DNA from: Pseudescherichia sp031979925
GTDB lineage: Bacteria > Pseudomonadota > Gammaproteobacteria > Enterobacterales > Enterobacteriaceae
Assembly (NCBI RefSeq): GCF_031979925.1
Contig: NZ_DALZFB010000008.1
Location: 113,659 to 177,658 of the forward strand
DNA length: 64,000 nucleotides
Direction of reading: 5' to 3'
The notes beneath the pieces were generated by a model. The model did not search any database. It worked only from the letters and a program-made list of their open reading frames with translations, and was not told the DNA's origin. Made by a program: the position numbers and the translations under genes. Positions 16,851 through 24,621 of this stretch are shown one piece after another. Numbering within the stretch: position 1 is the stretch's first letter; every line of letters starts with the position of its first letter.

Positions 16851-18488
16851 ATGGCGAGTTACTTCATTGGTGTGGATGTAGGGACAGGGAGCGCCCGGGC
16901 GGGCGTGTTTGATCTTAACGGCAGAATGGTCAGTCAGGCCAGCCGGGCCATTGAAATGTATCGTCCGCAGGCTGATTTCGTTGAGCAGTCCTCCGACAAT
17001 ATCTGGCAGATGGTATGCAACGCGGTGCGTGATGCGGTCAACCAGGCGGACATCAATCCCATTCAGGTTAAAGGGCTGGGTTTCGACGCCACCTGCTCGC
17101 TGGTAGTGCTGGATAAAGAGGGCAAGCCGCTGACCATCAGCCCCTCGGGGCGCAGCGAGCAGAACATTATCGTGTGGATGGATCATCGGGCCATTACCCA
17201 GGCCGATCGCATCAACGCCCTGCACCATCGGGTGCTGGACTACGTCGGTGGGATCATCTCCCCGGAGATGCAGACGCCGAAGCTGCTGTGGCTGAAGCAG
17301 CATATGCCGAACACCTGGGCGAACGCGGGCTATTACTTTGACCTGCCGGATTTCCTTACCTGGCGCGCCACGGATGACGATACGCGCTCGCTCTGCTCCA
17401 CCGTCTGCAAATGGACCTACATGGGCCACGAGGATAAGTGGGATGGGAGCTACTTTCGGCAGATTGGGCTGGAGGATCTCCTTGAGCACGACGCGGAGAA
17501 AATTGGCCGCTACGTCAAAACCATGGGCGAACCGCTGGGTCACGGCCTGACCCAGCGCGCCGCCAGCGAGATGGGGCTGATCCCCGGCACGGCGGTGAGC
17601 GTATCGATTATCGATGCCCATGCCGGTACTCTCGGCACCCTGGGAGCAAGCGGCGTCTCTGGCGAAGTGGCGGACTTCGATCGCCGCGTCGCGCTGATTG
17701 GCGGTACCTCAACGGGCCATATGGCTATCTCCCAGCAGCCGCGCTTTATCGGCGGCGTCTGGGGCCCATACTACTCGGCGGTGCTGCCGGACTACTGGCT
17801 TAACGAGGGCGGCCAGTCGGCGACCGGGGCGCTGATCGACCATATTATTCAGTCCCACCCCTGCTATGAAACCCTGCTGGCGCAGGCGAAAACGCAGGGG
17901 CAGACCATCTATGAAGTGCTTAATGCCCTGCTGCGCAAGATGGCCGGCGAGCCGGAGAATATCGCTTTCCTGACCCGCGATATCCATATTCTGCCCTACT
18001 TCCACGGCAACCGCTCACCGCGGGCCAATCCGACATTAACCGGCGTCATTAGCGGTCTGAAACTCTCCCGTACGCCGGAGGATATGGCTCTGCACTATCT
18101 GGCGACCATCCAGGCGATTGCCCTCGGTACCCGGCACATTATCGAGACCATGAACCAAACTGGCTACACCATCGACACCATTATGGCCAGCGGCGGCGGC
18201 ACCAAGAACCCAATCTTTGTGCAGGAGCACGCTAACGCCACCGGCTGCGCCATGCTGCTGCCGGAGGAGAGCGAAGCGATGCTGCTCGGCGGTGCGATGA
18301 TGGGTACCCTTGCGGCGGGCGTTTTTGAGACCTTCCCGGAGGCGATGTCGGCCATGAGCCGGATCGGTAAGACCGTGACGCCGCAGACCAATAAGATCAA
18401 GCAGTACTATGACCGTAAGTACAAGGTGTTCCATGAGATGTACCTGGATCACATGAAGTACCGTCAGCTGATGCAGGAGGGAGCATGA
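16851..18488 (+). CDS. FGGY-family carbohydrate kinase (ribulokinase-like)
   Basis: A 545-residue sugar kinase of the FGGY superfamily. The N-terminal ATP/sugar fold begins YFIGVDVGTGSARAGVFD. The catalytic Asp is probably in IDAHAGTLG near residue 250, and the C-terminal domain has SGGGTKNPIFVQEHAN near residue 445. Length and motifs fit the FGGY_YpCarbK-like/D-ribulokinase subgroup, where D-ribulose kinase activity has been reported. It follows a sugar importer and overlaps a SIS-domain gene by 4 bases, so it likely phosphorylates the imported sugar or a ketose made from it. The exact substrate is inferred. Confidence 0.82.
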   Translation: MASYFIGVDVGTGSARAGVFDLNGRMVSQASRAIEMYRPQADFVEQSSDNIWQMVCNAVRDAVNQADINPIQVKGLGFDATCSLVVLDKEGKPLTISPSGRSEQNIIVWMDHRAITQADRINALHHRVLDYVGGIISPEMQTPKLLWLKQHMPNTWANAGYYFDLPDFLTWRATDDDTRSLCSTVCKWTYMGHEDKWDGSYFRQIGLEDLLEHDAEKIGRYVKTMGEPLGHGLTQRAASEMGLIPGTAVSVSIIDAHAGTLGTLGASGVSGEVADFDRRVALIGGTSTGHMAISQQPRFIGGVWGPYYSAVLPDYWLNEGGQSATGALIDHIIQSHPCYETLLAQAKTQGQTIYEVLNALLRKMAGEPENIAFLTRDIHILPYFHGNRSPRANPTLTGVISGLKLSRTPEDMALHYLATIQAIALGTRHIIETMNQTGYTIDTIMASGGGTKNPIFVQEHANATGCAMLLPEESEAMLLGGAMMGTLAAGVFETFPEAMSAMSRIGKTVTPQTNKIKQYYDRKYKVFHEMYLDHMKYRQLMQEGA

Positions 18489-19084
18489 GTCAATCGTGGC
18501 AGCAGGCAACCGCCGCCTGGGGTATCTATAGCGAAGCGCTGGCCGGGCTTGGTCAGCATCTTAGCGAGCCGCAGTGGGAGGCGCTGCTGGCCGAGCTGCG
18601 CGGCTGCAAAGGCAAGATAGTCGTGACGGGTGTCGGCACCTCTGGCATCGCGGCGCGTAAAATAGCCCACATGTTAGCCTGCGTGGAGCGCCCGGCGATC
18701 TACCTGAACGCCACCGATGCGGCCCACGGCGATCTGGGTTTTTTACGCGCCGACGATCTGATGATCATGCTCTCGCGCGGAGGGAACTCCGACGAGCTGA
18801 CGCGTCTTCTGCCAGGACTTGCGGCCCGCAGCGTGCCGCTGGTCAGCGTGACCGAGAACGCCGACTCGGCGATTGCCCGCGCTTCCCGGCTAGTGATCTC
18901 CACCGGCGTACAGCGCGAGATCGATCCGCTGAACATGCTGGCAACCACCTCCATCGTACTGGCGCTGGCGATTTTCGATGCCGCCTGCGCCTGCCTGATG
19001 AGCGAAAGCGGGTATTCAAAAGAGAGCCTGCTGGCGGTGCATCCCGGCGGCGACGTGGGCGTTACGCTACGCAGCGAGCGGTAA
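18485..19084 (+). CDS. SIS-domain sugar-phosphate isomerase-like protein
   Basis: A 199-residue single SIS domain of the KpsF/GutQ/HxlB type, without the C-terminal CBS pair of KdsD and GutQ. Motifs are VVTGVGTSGIAARKIAHML near residue 40, MLSRGGNSDEL near residue 97 and LAVHPGGDVG near residue 186, the last being characteristic of arabinose-5-phosphate isomerases. It overlaps the kinase gene by 4 bases. The simplest reading is aldose-ketose isomerisation of the phosphorylated sugar, for instance between arabinose 5-phosphate and ribulose 5-phosphate. A 6-phospho-3-hexuloisomerase role is an alternative. Confidence 0.72.
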   Translation: MSQSWQQATAAWGIYSEALAGLGQHLSEPQWEALLAELRGCKGKIVVTGVGTSGIAARKIAHMLACVERPAIYLNATDAAHGDLGFLRADDLMIMLSRGGNSDELTRLLPGLAARSVPLVSVTENADSAIARASRLVISTGVQREIDPLNMLATTSIVLALAIFDAACACLMSESGYSKESLLAVHPGGDVGVTLRSER

Positions 19085-19110
19085 TAGGCCCGGCGTTTGC
19101 AGTGAGCAAT

Positions 19111-19147
19111 GAAACGCCCGGCGGCGCGATGCTTGCCGGGCCTACAG
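19111..19147. repeat. REP element after the sugar operon
   Basis: A REP palindrome (GCCCGGCGGCGCGATGCTTG then CCGGGCCTACAGG) follows the SIS gene. It is probably the 3' end structure of the sugar operon and ends about 20 bases before the left copy of the direct repeat. Confidence 0.75.
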
Positions 19148-19166
19148 GCAAGTGCGCTATCTGACA

Positions 19167-19186
19167 AAAAAAGGCCGCATCAGCGG
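19167..19186. repeat. Left copy of 20-bp direct repeat flanking the PAAR cassette
   Basis: The 20 bases AAAAAAGGCCGCATCAGCGG are identical to 21753-21772, where they form the first part of the glyA terminator. Here the stem is not completed (TAATGCC follows instead of CCTTTTTT), so this copy cannot act as a terminator. The repeat looks like the footprint of the event that placed the cassette between the sugar operon and glyA. Confidence 0.8.
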
Positions 19187-19204
19187 TAATGCCAATCGGT
19201 TACG

Positions 19205-19237
19205 ATCCGGAAATTCTCACCCATTTCCGGATTTTTT
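19205..19237 (+). terminator. Rho-independent terminator at the left end of the cassette
   Basis: A perfect 10-bp stem ATCCGGAAAT/ATTTCCGGAT with an 8-base loop is followed by a T run on the plus strand. It lies inside the left repeat, so it probably arrived with the cassette and isolates its genes from sugar-operon transcription. Confidence 0.8.
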
Positions 19238-19412
19238 ATGCCTGCTACTCAGGCGACTTTCTGTTATCTGGTTACAGACAGTAATTTAATGTAAGTAACA
19301 AAATAATCATAGATTTAATGCGGCCTGCAGGGCCGTTACCTTTTTTGAATCCCATCACCTGTCGGCGTTATTATTACCCTACTATTTATCAATATAAAAA
19401 AAGGGGTTTTAC
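19238..19412 (+). promoter_or_regulatory. AT-rich leader of the PAAR cassette
   Basis: About 175 AT-rich bases precede the first cassette gene, with an AGGGGT ribosome site just before its ATG. I see no confident promoter hexamers or operator. Together with the repeat and terminator this accounts for the 328-base gap after the SIS gene. Confidence 0.4.
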
Positions 19413-19910
19413 ATGACGAAGCAGTATACCAATGCGCTTACTTCTGAGCTGCTGGCTCAACTCAATACGCCATCTCATACGCCTGAGCAGCTGGCTGCAT
19501 TGCCGGAAGAGGCTCAAAAAATCATATTGAAACAGCAGGAGTATGACAGCCTGCATCCTGTGATCGCCATTTATCGTTTTGCTGTGGAAGGGAGCCTTAC
19601 CCGGGACGGGGGTGTTATCCGGACGGGTACAACGAAAATGACCATCATCGATGAATGCGGTAAAGAGCGCCGGATTGCACAGACTCAGGACGTGGCGGTG
19701 TACCCGGACGGCTCTACAGCGACAATTCTCAGTGGAGCCGGAAAGGAATCCTACAACGGAGAGGGGCAAAGCTATGCACTTGTGGGAAGCCAACTGAGTA
19801 ACGGGGATGAAATCATCAGCACTCCGCAGCAAAGTGCGTTACTTGCTATCAGAGAAGGATATCAGCTACCGGATGATTTTTTGATTCAGGAGCAGAATAA
19901 TGGCGACTAA
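19413..19910 (+). CDS. PAAR-like protein, first gene of putative T6SS cassette
   Basis: A 165-residue protein I do not recognise by name. Residues about 58-140 show a repetitive beta pattern like a PAAR tip protein: EGSLTRDGGVIRTGT, then DVAVYPDGSTATILSGAG, then ALVGSQLSNGDEIISTPQ. The N-terminal 50 residues look helical and hydrophilic. There is no signal peptide or membrane segment. Its 3' end overlaps the next gene, which encodes a second PAAR-type protein, by 11 bases. It may be an adaptor, a tip component or a chaperone for the toxin. The PAAR assignment is from pattern only. Confidence 0.55.
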   Translation: MTKQYTNALTSELLAQLNTPSHTPEQLAALPEEAQKIILKQQEYDSLHPVIAIYRFAVEGSLTRDGGVIRTGTTKMTIIDECGKERRIAQTQDVAVYPDGSTATILSGAGKESYNGEGQSYALVGSQLSNGDEIISTPQQSALLAIREGYQLPDDFLIQEQNNGD

Positions 19911-21348
19911 CCGAGCTATATGGGATGGCATACCCGAAGGACTTGACGATGATCGTACGACAACAGGTTCTTACGCAATAAGTTCTTTACCAAATTTCAG
20001 CACTGAGGGAACAGGCGCACTTCGTCATGGCGATAAAACAACGCCCTGCCCCGCCTGCGGTCAGGTCGGTGAACTTATCGGTAATATTCCATTCGTCATT
20101 CTTCATGGGCGATGCGCTGCGGGGAATAATGCTGTGGTTACGTGTGGCTGTCCCCCTGGTTCAAATCGGCTAATATCCCCTGCCGGGCCTGTGGGCAGGA
20201 GCAGGCCACAAAGTATCAGGATAGTGAGTCAACCCCAGCCCGTACAGCATACGCAGACAGCTAAAGTCCCTCCTCAGACATCCCCCTCACCACAACCTGT
20301 AACGGCACCACCTAAAAAGCTCCATATTCCTGTTGATGCGGGTTACTGTATTCTTCCCTATGGCGCAACGGCGAAAAGCTATGAATCCTGGTTATTCAAT
20401 GACGAACCCGTATCCGGTACAAAAGCCCTCTATCATTCGCTGAATGGCTCAGGGGAATTTAAAGCAGGTTCACTTCTGTTAATTGTCGATCCTGAAAAAC
20501 AGGATGACAGACAGATAGCTCATATGAAAGCCGCCAAAGCACGGGTTGATGCGGCACTGGCCCCACTCAGCCACCAGCAGGCCCTGTTTCTGCACAAAAA
20601 CCGTGATGCGCTGACAATGGCTGCTGCTGCCCTTGATGCATCGGGAGCCGGAAGAGATGCAGCAGGGAGCATTGCAGAAGCCGCAAAAGGTTATTTTGAG
20701 CGCATAGAGCAATTGCTGATAAAAATTCAGATAACCTATCAAAACGCCTTTATCACCCAGGGTGCGCTTATCGGGGAGGAGTTTTATGTCCAGCGCCGTC
20801 AGTTGCTGGCTCAACTCGACAGCGTGTTAAAAGCATTCATGAATAAACGCTTTATGTTTAATCAATATGAAAGCCTGAAAGCATCATTAGGCCTTTCCAC
20901 TCACGCCATTACACACCAGTGGAATGAAACCGGTGTGGGTGATATTGAGAACTACGCCACGCACATTGAAAAGGCCGTCAAAATTGTTAAGGCGATGGAA
21001 GTTTTCGGCAGAGTCGGGATCGGTCTAAATGCCCTTAATGCCGCTGGAAAAATCTATGATGCCTGCACGACCGGCCGAGAATGCGAAAAAACCACATTCA
21101 CCTCAGTGGGGGAGTTTGCTGGAGGGTTAGGAGGCGGCATAGTTGCGACTAAAATTTTAACATCGGAGATAGCAGATGCCGGATGTGCGGTCGTTTTAGG
21201 AGCATTAAGTATCGAGGCTGGTGGAATCCTGGCTCTCACGTGCTCCCTGGCTGTTACAGGAACTGCAGTATATAAAGGTGATAAGCTATTTGGTGCAATC
21301 GGTGAATGGACTGGTGAAAAAATTAGCGAGAAAATAATAAATGAATAA
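19900..21348 (+). CDS. PAAR-domain putative T6SS effector with membrane-active C-terminus
   Basis: A 482-residue modular protein. Residues about 38-95 form a PAAR-like domain (ALRHGDKTTPCPACG, HGRCAAGNNAV, GCPPGSNRLISPAG) with several cysteines. Residues about 101-138 are a Pro/Gln-rich linker. Residues 200-365 are largely helical. Residues about 366-460 are Gly/Ala-rich and hydrophobic, with a glycine-zipper-like GEFAGGLGGGIVATKI. This layout fits a specialised T6SS effector that inserts into target membranes. A small membrane protein gene overlaps its 3' end by 8 bases, as expected for immunity. No VgrG or T6SS structural gene lies in the window. Toxicity is inferred. Confidence 0.65.
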   Translation: MATNRAIWDGIPEGLDDDRTTTGSYAISSLPNFSTEGTGALRHGDKTTPCPACGQVGELIGNIPFVILHGRCAAGNNAVVTCGCPPGSNRLISPAGPVGRSRPQSIRIVSQPQPVQHTQTAKVPPQTSPSPQPVTAPPKKLHIPVDAGYCILPYGATAKSYESWLFNDEPVSGTKALYHSLNGSGEFKAGSLLLIVDPEKQDDRQIAHMKAAKARVDAALAPLSHQQALFLHKNRDALTMAAAALDASGAGRDAAGSIAEAAKGYFERIEQLLIKIQITYQNAFITQGALIGEEFYVQRRQLLAQLDSVLKAFMNKRFMFNQYESLKASLGLSTHAITHQWNETGVGDIENYATHIEKAVKIVKAMEVFGRVGIGLNALNAAGKIYDACTTGRECEKTTFTSVGEFAGGLGGGIVATKILTSEIADAGCAVVLGALSIEAGGILALTCSLAVTGTAVYKGDKLFGAIGEWTGEKISEKIINE

Positions 21349-21733
21349 CTTACGCGATATGTTGGCCTTAATGTTAGGATCAATTTTTTTGACCTGCTGC
21401 TTTCTAACAATTTTAATGGCAATATTTAGCAAAAGTAGGTTCAATGAAGTTTGCGATTTATATGAGCGTAAGTTTGGAGAGCTACCATTAGCTGTTTCGA
21501 TCCTGAAAAAGTGTAGTCCGATTGGCTTCACTGCTGGTTATTCAGTAAAAAATAGCTTTATTTTACGCCCATTGATATTCGGAAAGAAATCCATTCACAG
21601 CAAAGTGGATGATGTTTTATTTATGAAACAACTGCCGCCACGACTTAAATATTGGTTTATTATCGACTTCTATATTTCTTTAATAGCGTTTATTTCTATG
21701 ATTGCGTGTGGTGTCATTAAAGGAGGCTTTTGA
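21341..21733 (+). CDS. Small membrane protein, putative immunity protein
   Basis: A 130-residue protein of no family I recognise. It has an N-terminal hydrophobic helix (about residues 8-29, ALMLGSIFLTCCFLTILMAI) and a C-terminal one (about 103-125, WFIIDFYISLIAFISMIACG), with a basic hydrophilic middle. The gene is AT-rich compared with its core neighbours. It overlaps the putative effector gene by 8 bases, so production of the two would be coupled. Membrane-embedded immunity proteins are typical partners of membrane-targeting toxins. The immunity role rests on position and topology only. Confidence 0.6.
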   Translation: MNNLRDMLALMLGSIFLTCCFLTILMAIFSKSRFNEVCDLYERKFGELPLAVSILKKCSPIGFTAGYSVKNSFILRPLIFGKKSIHSKVDDVLFMKQLPPRLKYWFIIDFYISLIAFISMIACGVIKGGF

Positions 21734-21752
21734 TATCACGTTAAACCTCAAT

Positions 21753-21772
21753 AAAAAAGGCCGCATCAGCGG
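21753..21772. repeat. Right copy of 20-bp direct repeat
   Basis: Identical to 19167-19186. This copy runs into CCTTTTTT and therefore completes the glyA terminator stem. It marks the right boundary of the cassette, 20 bases after the stop of the putative immunity gene. Confidence 0.8.
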
Positions 21773-21782
21773 CCTTTTTTCA
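21753..21782 (-). terminator. glyA terminator (bidirectional)
   Basis: Stem GGCCGC/GCGGCC with loop ATCA, preceded by A6 and followed by T6, works on both strands. It ends glyA on the minus strand and can also stop transcription leaving the PAAR cassette on the plus strand. Confidence 0.88.
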
Positions 21783-21795
21783 CATCCAGCAAGGA

Positions 21796-23049
21796 TTATG
21801 CGTAAACCGGGAAGCGGGCGCAGATATCCAGTACTTTCTGTTTAGTGCTTTCAATGACCGCGTCGTCATTGATGTTGTCCAGAACGTCACACATCCAGCC
21901 AGCCAGCTCTTTCACTTCCGCTTCTTTAAAGCCACGGCGAGTCACAGCCGGAGAACCGATACGGATACCGGAAGTCACAAACGGGCTCTTCGGATCGTTC
22001 GGCACGCTGTTTTTGTTCACGGTGATGTTGGCGCGGCCCAGGGCAGCGTCAGCTTCTTTACCGGTCAGGTTCTTATCAACCAGATCCAGCAGGAACAGGT
22101 GGTTTTCAGTACCGCCAGAGACCACTTTGTAGCCACGGTTCAGGAACACGTCCACCATTGCTTTGGCGTTTTTGGCAACCTGCTGCTGGTAAACCTTGAA
22201 CTCTGGCTCCATCGCTTCTTTCAGCGCAACCGCTTTTGCCGCGATAACGTGCATCAGCGGGCCGCCCTGCGCGCTTGGGAACACAGCGGAGTTCAGCTTC
22301 TTGTACAGCTCTTCGCTGCCGCCCTTCGCCAGGATCAGACCGCCACGTGGACCCGCCAGCGTTTTGTGGGTGGTGGTGGTGACGACGTGCGCGTGCGGAA
22401 CCGGGTTCGGGTAAACGTCTGCAGCAATCAGACCTGCAACGTGCGCCATATCAACGAACAGGTAAGCACCGATGCTGTCTGCGATTTCACGCATTTTTGC
22501 CCAGTCAACGATACCGGAATAAGCAGAGAAACCACCGATGATCATCTTCGGCTTGTGCTCTTTAGCCTGCTTCGCCATGTCTTCATAATCGATTTTACCG
22601 GACTCATCAATACCGTAAGGGATGATGTTGTACAGTTTGCCGGAGAAGTTTACCGGGGAGCCGTGAGTCAGGTGGCCGCCCTGCGCCAGGTTCATACCCA
22701 GAACGGTATCGCCCGGTTGCAGCAGCGCGGTGTAGACCGCGAAGTTAGCCTGGGAGCCAGAGTGCGGCTGCACGTTAGCGTAGTCTGCGCCAAACAGCGC
22801 TTTTGCACGGTCGATAGCCAGTTGCTCAACCACGTCGACGTATTCGCAGCCGCCGTAGTAGCGCTTGCCCGGGTAGCCTTCGGCATATTTGTTGGTCAGC
22901 TGAGAACCCTGAGCCTGCATGACGCGCGGGCTGGTGTAGTTTTCGGAGGCGATCAGCTCAATGTGCTCTTCCTGACGTACTTTCTCTTGTTCCATCGCCT
23001 GCCACAGTTCGGCATCATAATCGGCAATGTTCATTTCACGCTTTAACAT
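21796..23049 (-). CDS. glyA: Serine hydroxymethyltransferase
   Basis: A 417-residue PLP enzyme that interconverts serine and glycine with tetrahydrofolate and supplies one-carbon units. The PLP lysine lies in TTTTHKTLAGPRGG near residue 229. Glycine and folate-binding segments such as GSQANFAVYTALL and SGIRIGSPAVTRRGF are intact. An in-frame ATG lies two codons upstream; the start at 23049 (MLKREMNIADYD) matches E. coli. It is divergent from hmp with a shared 313-base regulatory region that contains a PurR-like site. Confidence 0.98.
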   Translation of the reverse strand: MLKREMNIADYDAELWQAMEQEKVRQEEHIELIASENYTSPRVMQAQGSQLTNKYAEGYPGKRYYGGCEYVDVVEQLAIDRAKALFGADYANVQPHSGSQANFAVYTALLQPGDTVLGMNLAQGGHLTHGSPVNFSGKLYNIIPYGIDESGKIDYEDMAKQAKEHKPKMIIGGFSAYSGIVDWAKMREIADSIGAYLFVDMAHVAGLIAADVYPNPVPHAHVVTTTTHKTLAGPRGGLILAKGGSEELYKKLNSAVFPSAQGGPLMHVIAAKAVALKEAMEPEFKVYQQQVAKNAKAMVDVFLNRGYKVVSGGTENHLFLLDLVDKNLTGKEADAALGRANITVNKNSVPNDPKSPFVTSGIRIGSPAVTRRGFKEAEVKELAGWMCDVLDNINDDAVIESTKQKVLDICARFPVYA

Positions 23050-23154
23050 CCGCATCTCCTGACTCAGCTAACGGTAATTTTCAATGGCCCTCAGGGCAAC
23101 GGCGACCAGTATAACCGATCCATTTTCTGATAACAGGTCTTGACATGCGTTTTT

Positions 23155-23170
23155 ACGCAAACGATTGGCT
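23155..23170 (-). promoter_or_regulatory. PurR-like operator upstream of glyA
   Basis: The 16 bases ACGCAAACGATTGGCT fit the PurR consensus (ANGCAANCGNTTNCNT) with one mismatch. glyA is a known PurR target. The rest of the 23050-23362 gap holds the divergent promoters and an NsrR site next to hmp; MetR sites known from E. coli were not clearly resolved. Confidence 0.55.
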
Positions 23171-23312
23171 CCGCGTGGCGTAAGGGTTTGTCGTGCAAGA
23201 ACCCGCCTCCAGAATCACGATTTCTTTTCAGGTTTATCGTGCAAATTTTTCATGACATTTCAACGCAGCGGAAATACGCTATTAACCATTTACAAAACAG
23301 GGGAACTTTTAT

Positions 23313-23335
23313 AAGATGCATTTAAAATACAACTT
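23313..23335 (+). promoter_or_regulatory. NsrR operator in the hmp promoter
   Basis: The 23 bases form an 11-1-11 inverted repeat (AAGATGCATTT A AAATACAACTT) close to the NsrR consensus. It lies 28 bases before the hmp start, as in E. coli. NsrR loses its grip on nitric oxide exposure, so hmp should be NO-induced. Confidence 0.8.
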
Positions 23336-23362
23336 ATAGAAATACTTATTAAGGAAAAGGCC

Positions 23363-24553
23363 ATGCTTGATGCACAAACTATCGCAACCGTAAAATCCAC
23401 TATTCCCCTGCTTGTCGAGACCGGCCCAAAGCTGACGGCGCACTTCTATGACCGCATGTTTAAGCATAATCCAGAGTTGAAAGAGATTTTCAACATGAGC
23501 AATCAGCGCAACGGCGACCAGCGCGAAGCGCTGTTTAACGCCATTGCCGCCTATGCCAGCAATCTTGAGAATCTCCCGGCGCTGCTGCCTGCGGTAGAAA
23601 AGATCGCCCAGAAGCACACCAGCTTCCAGATCAAACCTGACCAGTACAACATCGTCGGTGAGCATCTGCTGGCGACCCTTGATGAGCTGTATAGTCCAGG
23701 CCAGGAGGTGCTGGAGGCGTGGGGCAAAGCCTACGGCGTGCTGGCGGGCGTGTTTATCAACCGCGAAGCCGAGCTGTATAAAGCGCACGCTACCCAGCCC
23801 GGTGGTTGGGAGGGTACCCGCGCCTTCCGCATCGTGGAGAAAACGCCTCAGAGCGAACTGATCACCAGCATTGAATTTGCGCCAGTCGACGGCCAGCCGG
23901 TAGCCGCGTATCGTCCGGGCCAGTATCTCGCCGTCTGGCTGAAGCCAGAAGGTTTCCCGCATCAGGAGATCCGCCAGTATTCACTGACCCGTAAGGCTGA
24001 TGGCAAAGGATATCGTATTGCCGTGAAGCGTGAAGAAGGGGGGCAAGTTTCTAACTGGTTGCATGATAAGGCACAGGTAGGCGATGTGGTACAACTGGCC
24101 TCACCGGCCGGAGACTTTTTCCTCGACGTAACCCCGCAGACACCGGTAACGCTGATCTCTGCGGGCGTGGGTCAAACGCCGATGCTGGCGATGCTCGATA
24201 CCCTGGTAAGCACGGAGCATGCAGCCCAGGTAAACTGGTTCCATGCTGCGGAGAATGGTGCGGTACATGCGTTTACCGCTGAAGTGAACAAGCTGGGAGA
24301 GCGCTTACCGAACTTTAACAAGCACATCTGGTATCGCCTACCGCTCAACGCGGATCGCGTAATGCCCTATTTTCATAGCGAAGGGCTGATGGATTTAAGC
24401 AAGCTGGAGGGTGCGTTTAGCGACCCGACAATGCAGTGCTATCTCTGCGGCCCGGTAGCCTTTATGCAGTTCGCGGCGAAGCAGCTGATCGCTCTGGGCG
24501 TTGATGCCGATCGCATCCACTACGAGTGCTTCGGTCCGCACAAGGTTCTGTAA
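23363..24553 (+). CDS. hmp: Nitric oxide dioxygenase (flavohemoglobin)
   Basis: A 396-residue flavohemoglobin. The N-terminal globin domain (residues 1-140) starts MLDAQTIATVK; the proximal haem His is expected in the QKHTSFQIKP segment near residue 85. A ferredoxin-reductase-type FAD domain (RQYSLTRKADG near residue 206) and an NAD-binding domain (SAGVGQTPMLAML near residue 270) follow. It oxidises NO to nitrate with O2 and NAD(P)H. It is divergent from glyA with an NsrR site. Length equals E. coli Hmp. Confidence 0.98.
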   Translation: MLDAQTIATVKSTIPLLVETGPKLTAHFYDRMFKHNPELKEIFNMSNQRNGDQREALFNAIAAYASNLENLPALLPAVEKIAQKHTSFQIKPDQYNIVGEHLLATLDELYSPGQEVLEAWGKAYGVLAGVFINREAELYKAHATQPGGWEGTRAFRIVEKTPQSELITSIEFAPVDGQPVAAYRPGQYLAVWLKPEGFPHQEIRQYSLTRKADGKGYRIAVKREEGGQVSNWLHDKAQVGDVVQLASPAGDFFLDVTPQTPVTLISAGVGQTPMLAMLDTLVSTEHAAQVNWFHAAENGAVHAFTAEVNKLGERLPNFNKHIWYRLPLNADRVMPYFHSEGLMDLSKLEGAFSDPTMQCYLCGPVAFMQFAAKQLIALGVDADRIHYECFGPHKVL

Positions 24554-24574
24554 ATATTGGTTCTGTAAGATCTC

Positions 24575-24610
24575 GCTTACCCCGGCCCGCGCAATGGGGC
24601 TGGGGTAAGC
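24575..24610. other. Inverted repeat between convergent hmp and glnB
   Basis: Arms GCTTACCCC and GGGGTAAGC (9 bp, perfect) flank an 18-base GC-rich loop that can pair further. There is no T run. It probably protects the 3' ends of both convergent transcripts. Confidence 0.5.
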
Positions 24611-24621
24611 CTGCGGGCTAT

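Noticed and set aside
19167..19186. Left repeat copy as a terminator of the sugar operon
   Set aside because: The second stem arm and T run are missing after it, so it cannot fold as the glyA copy does.
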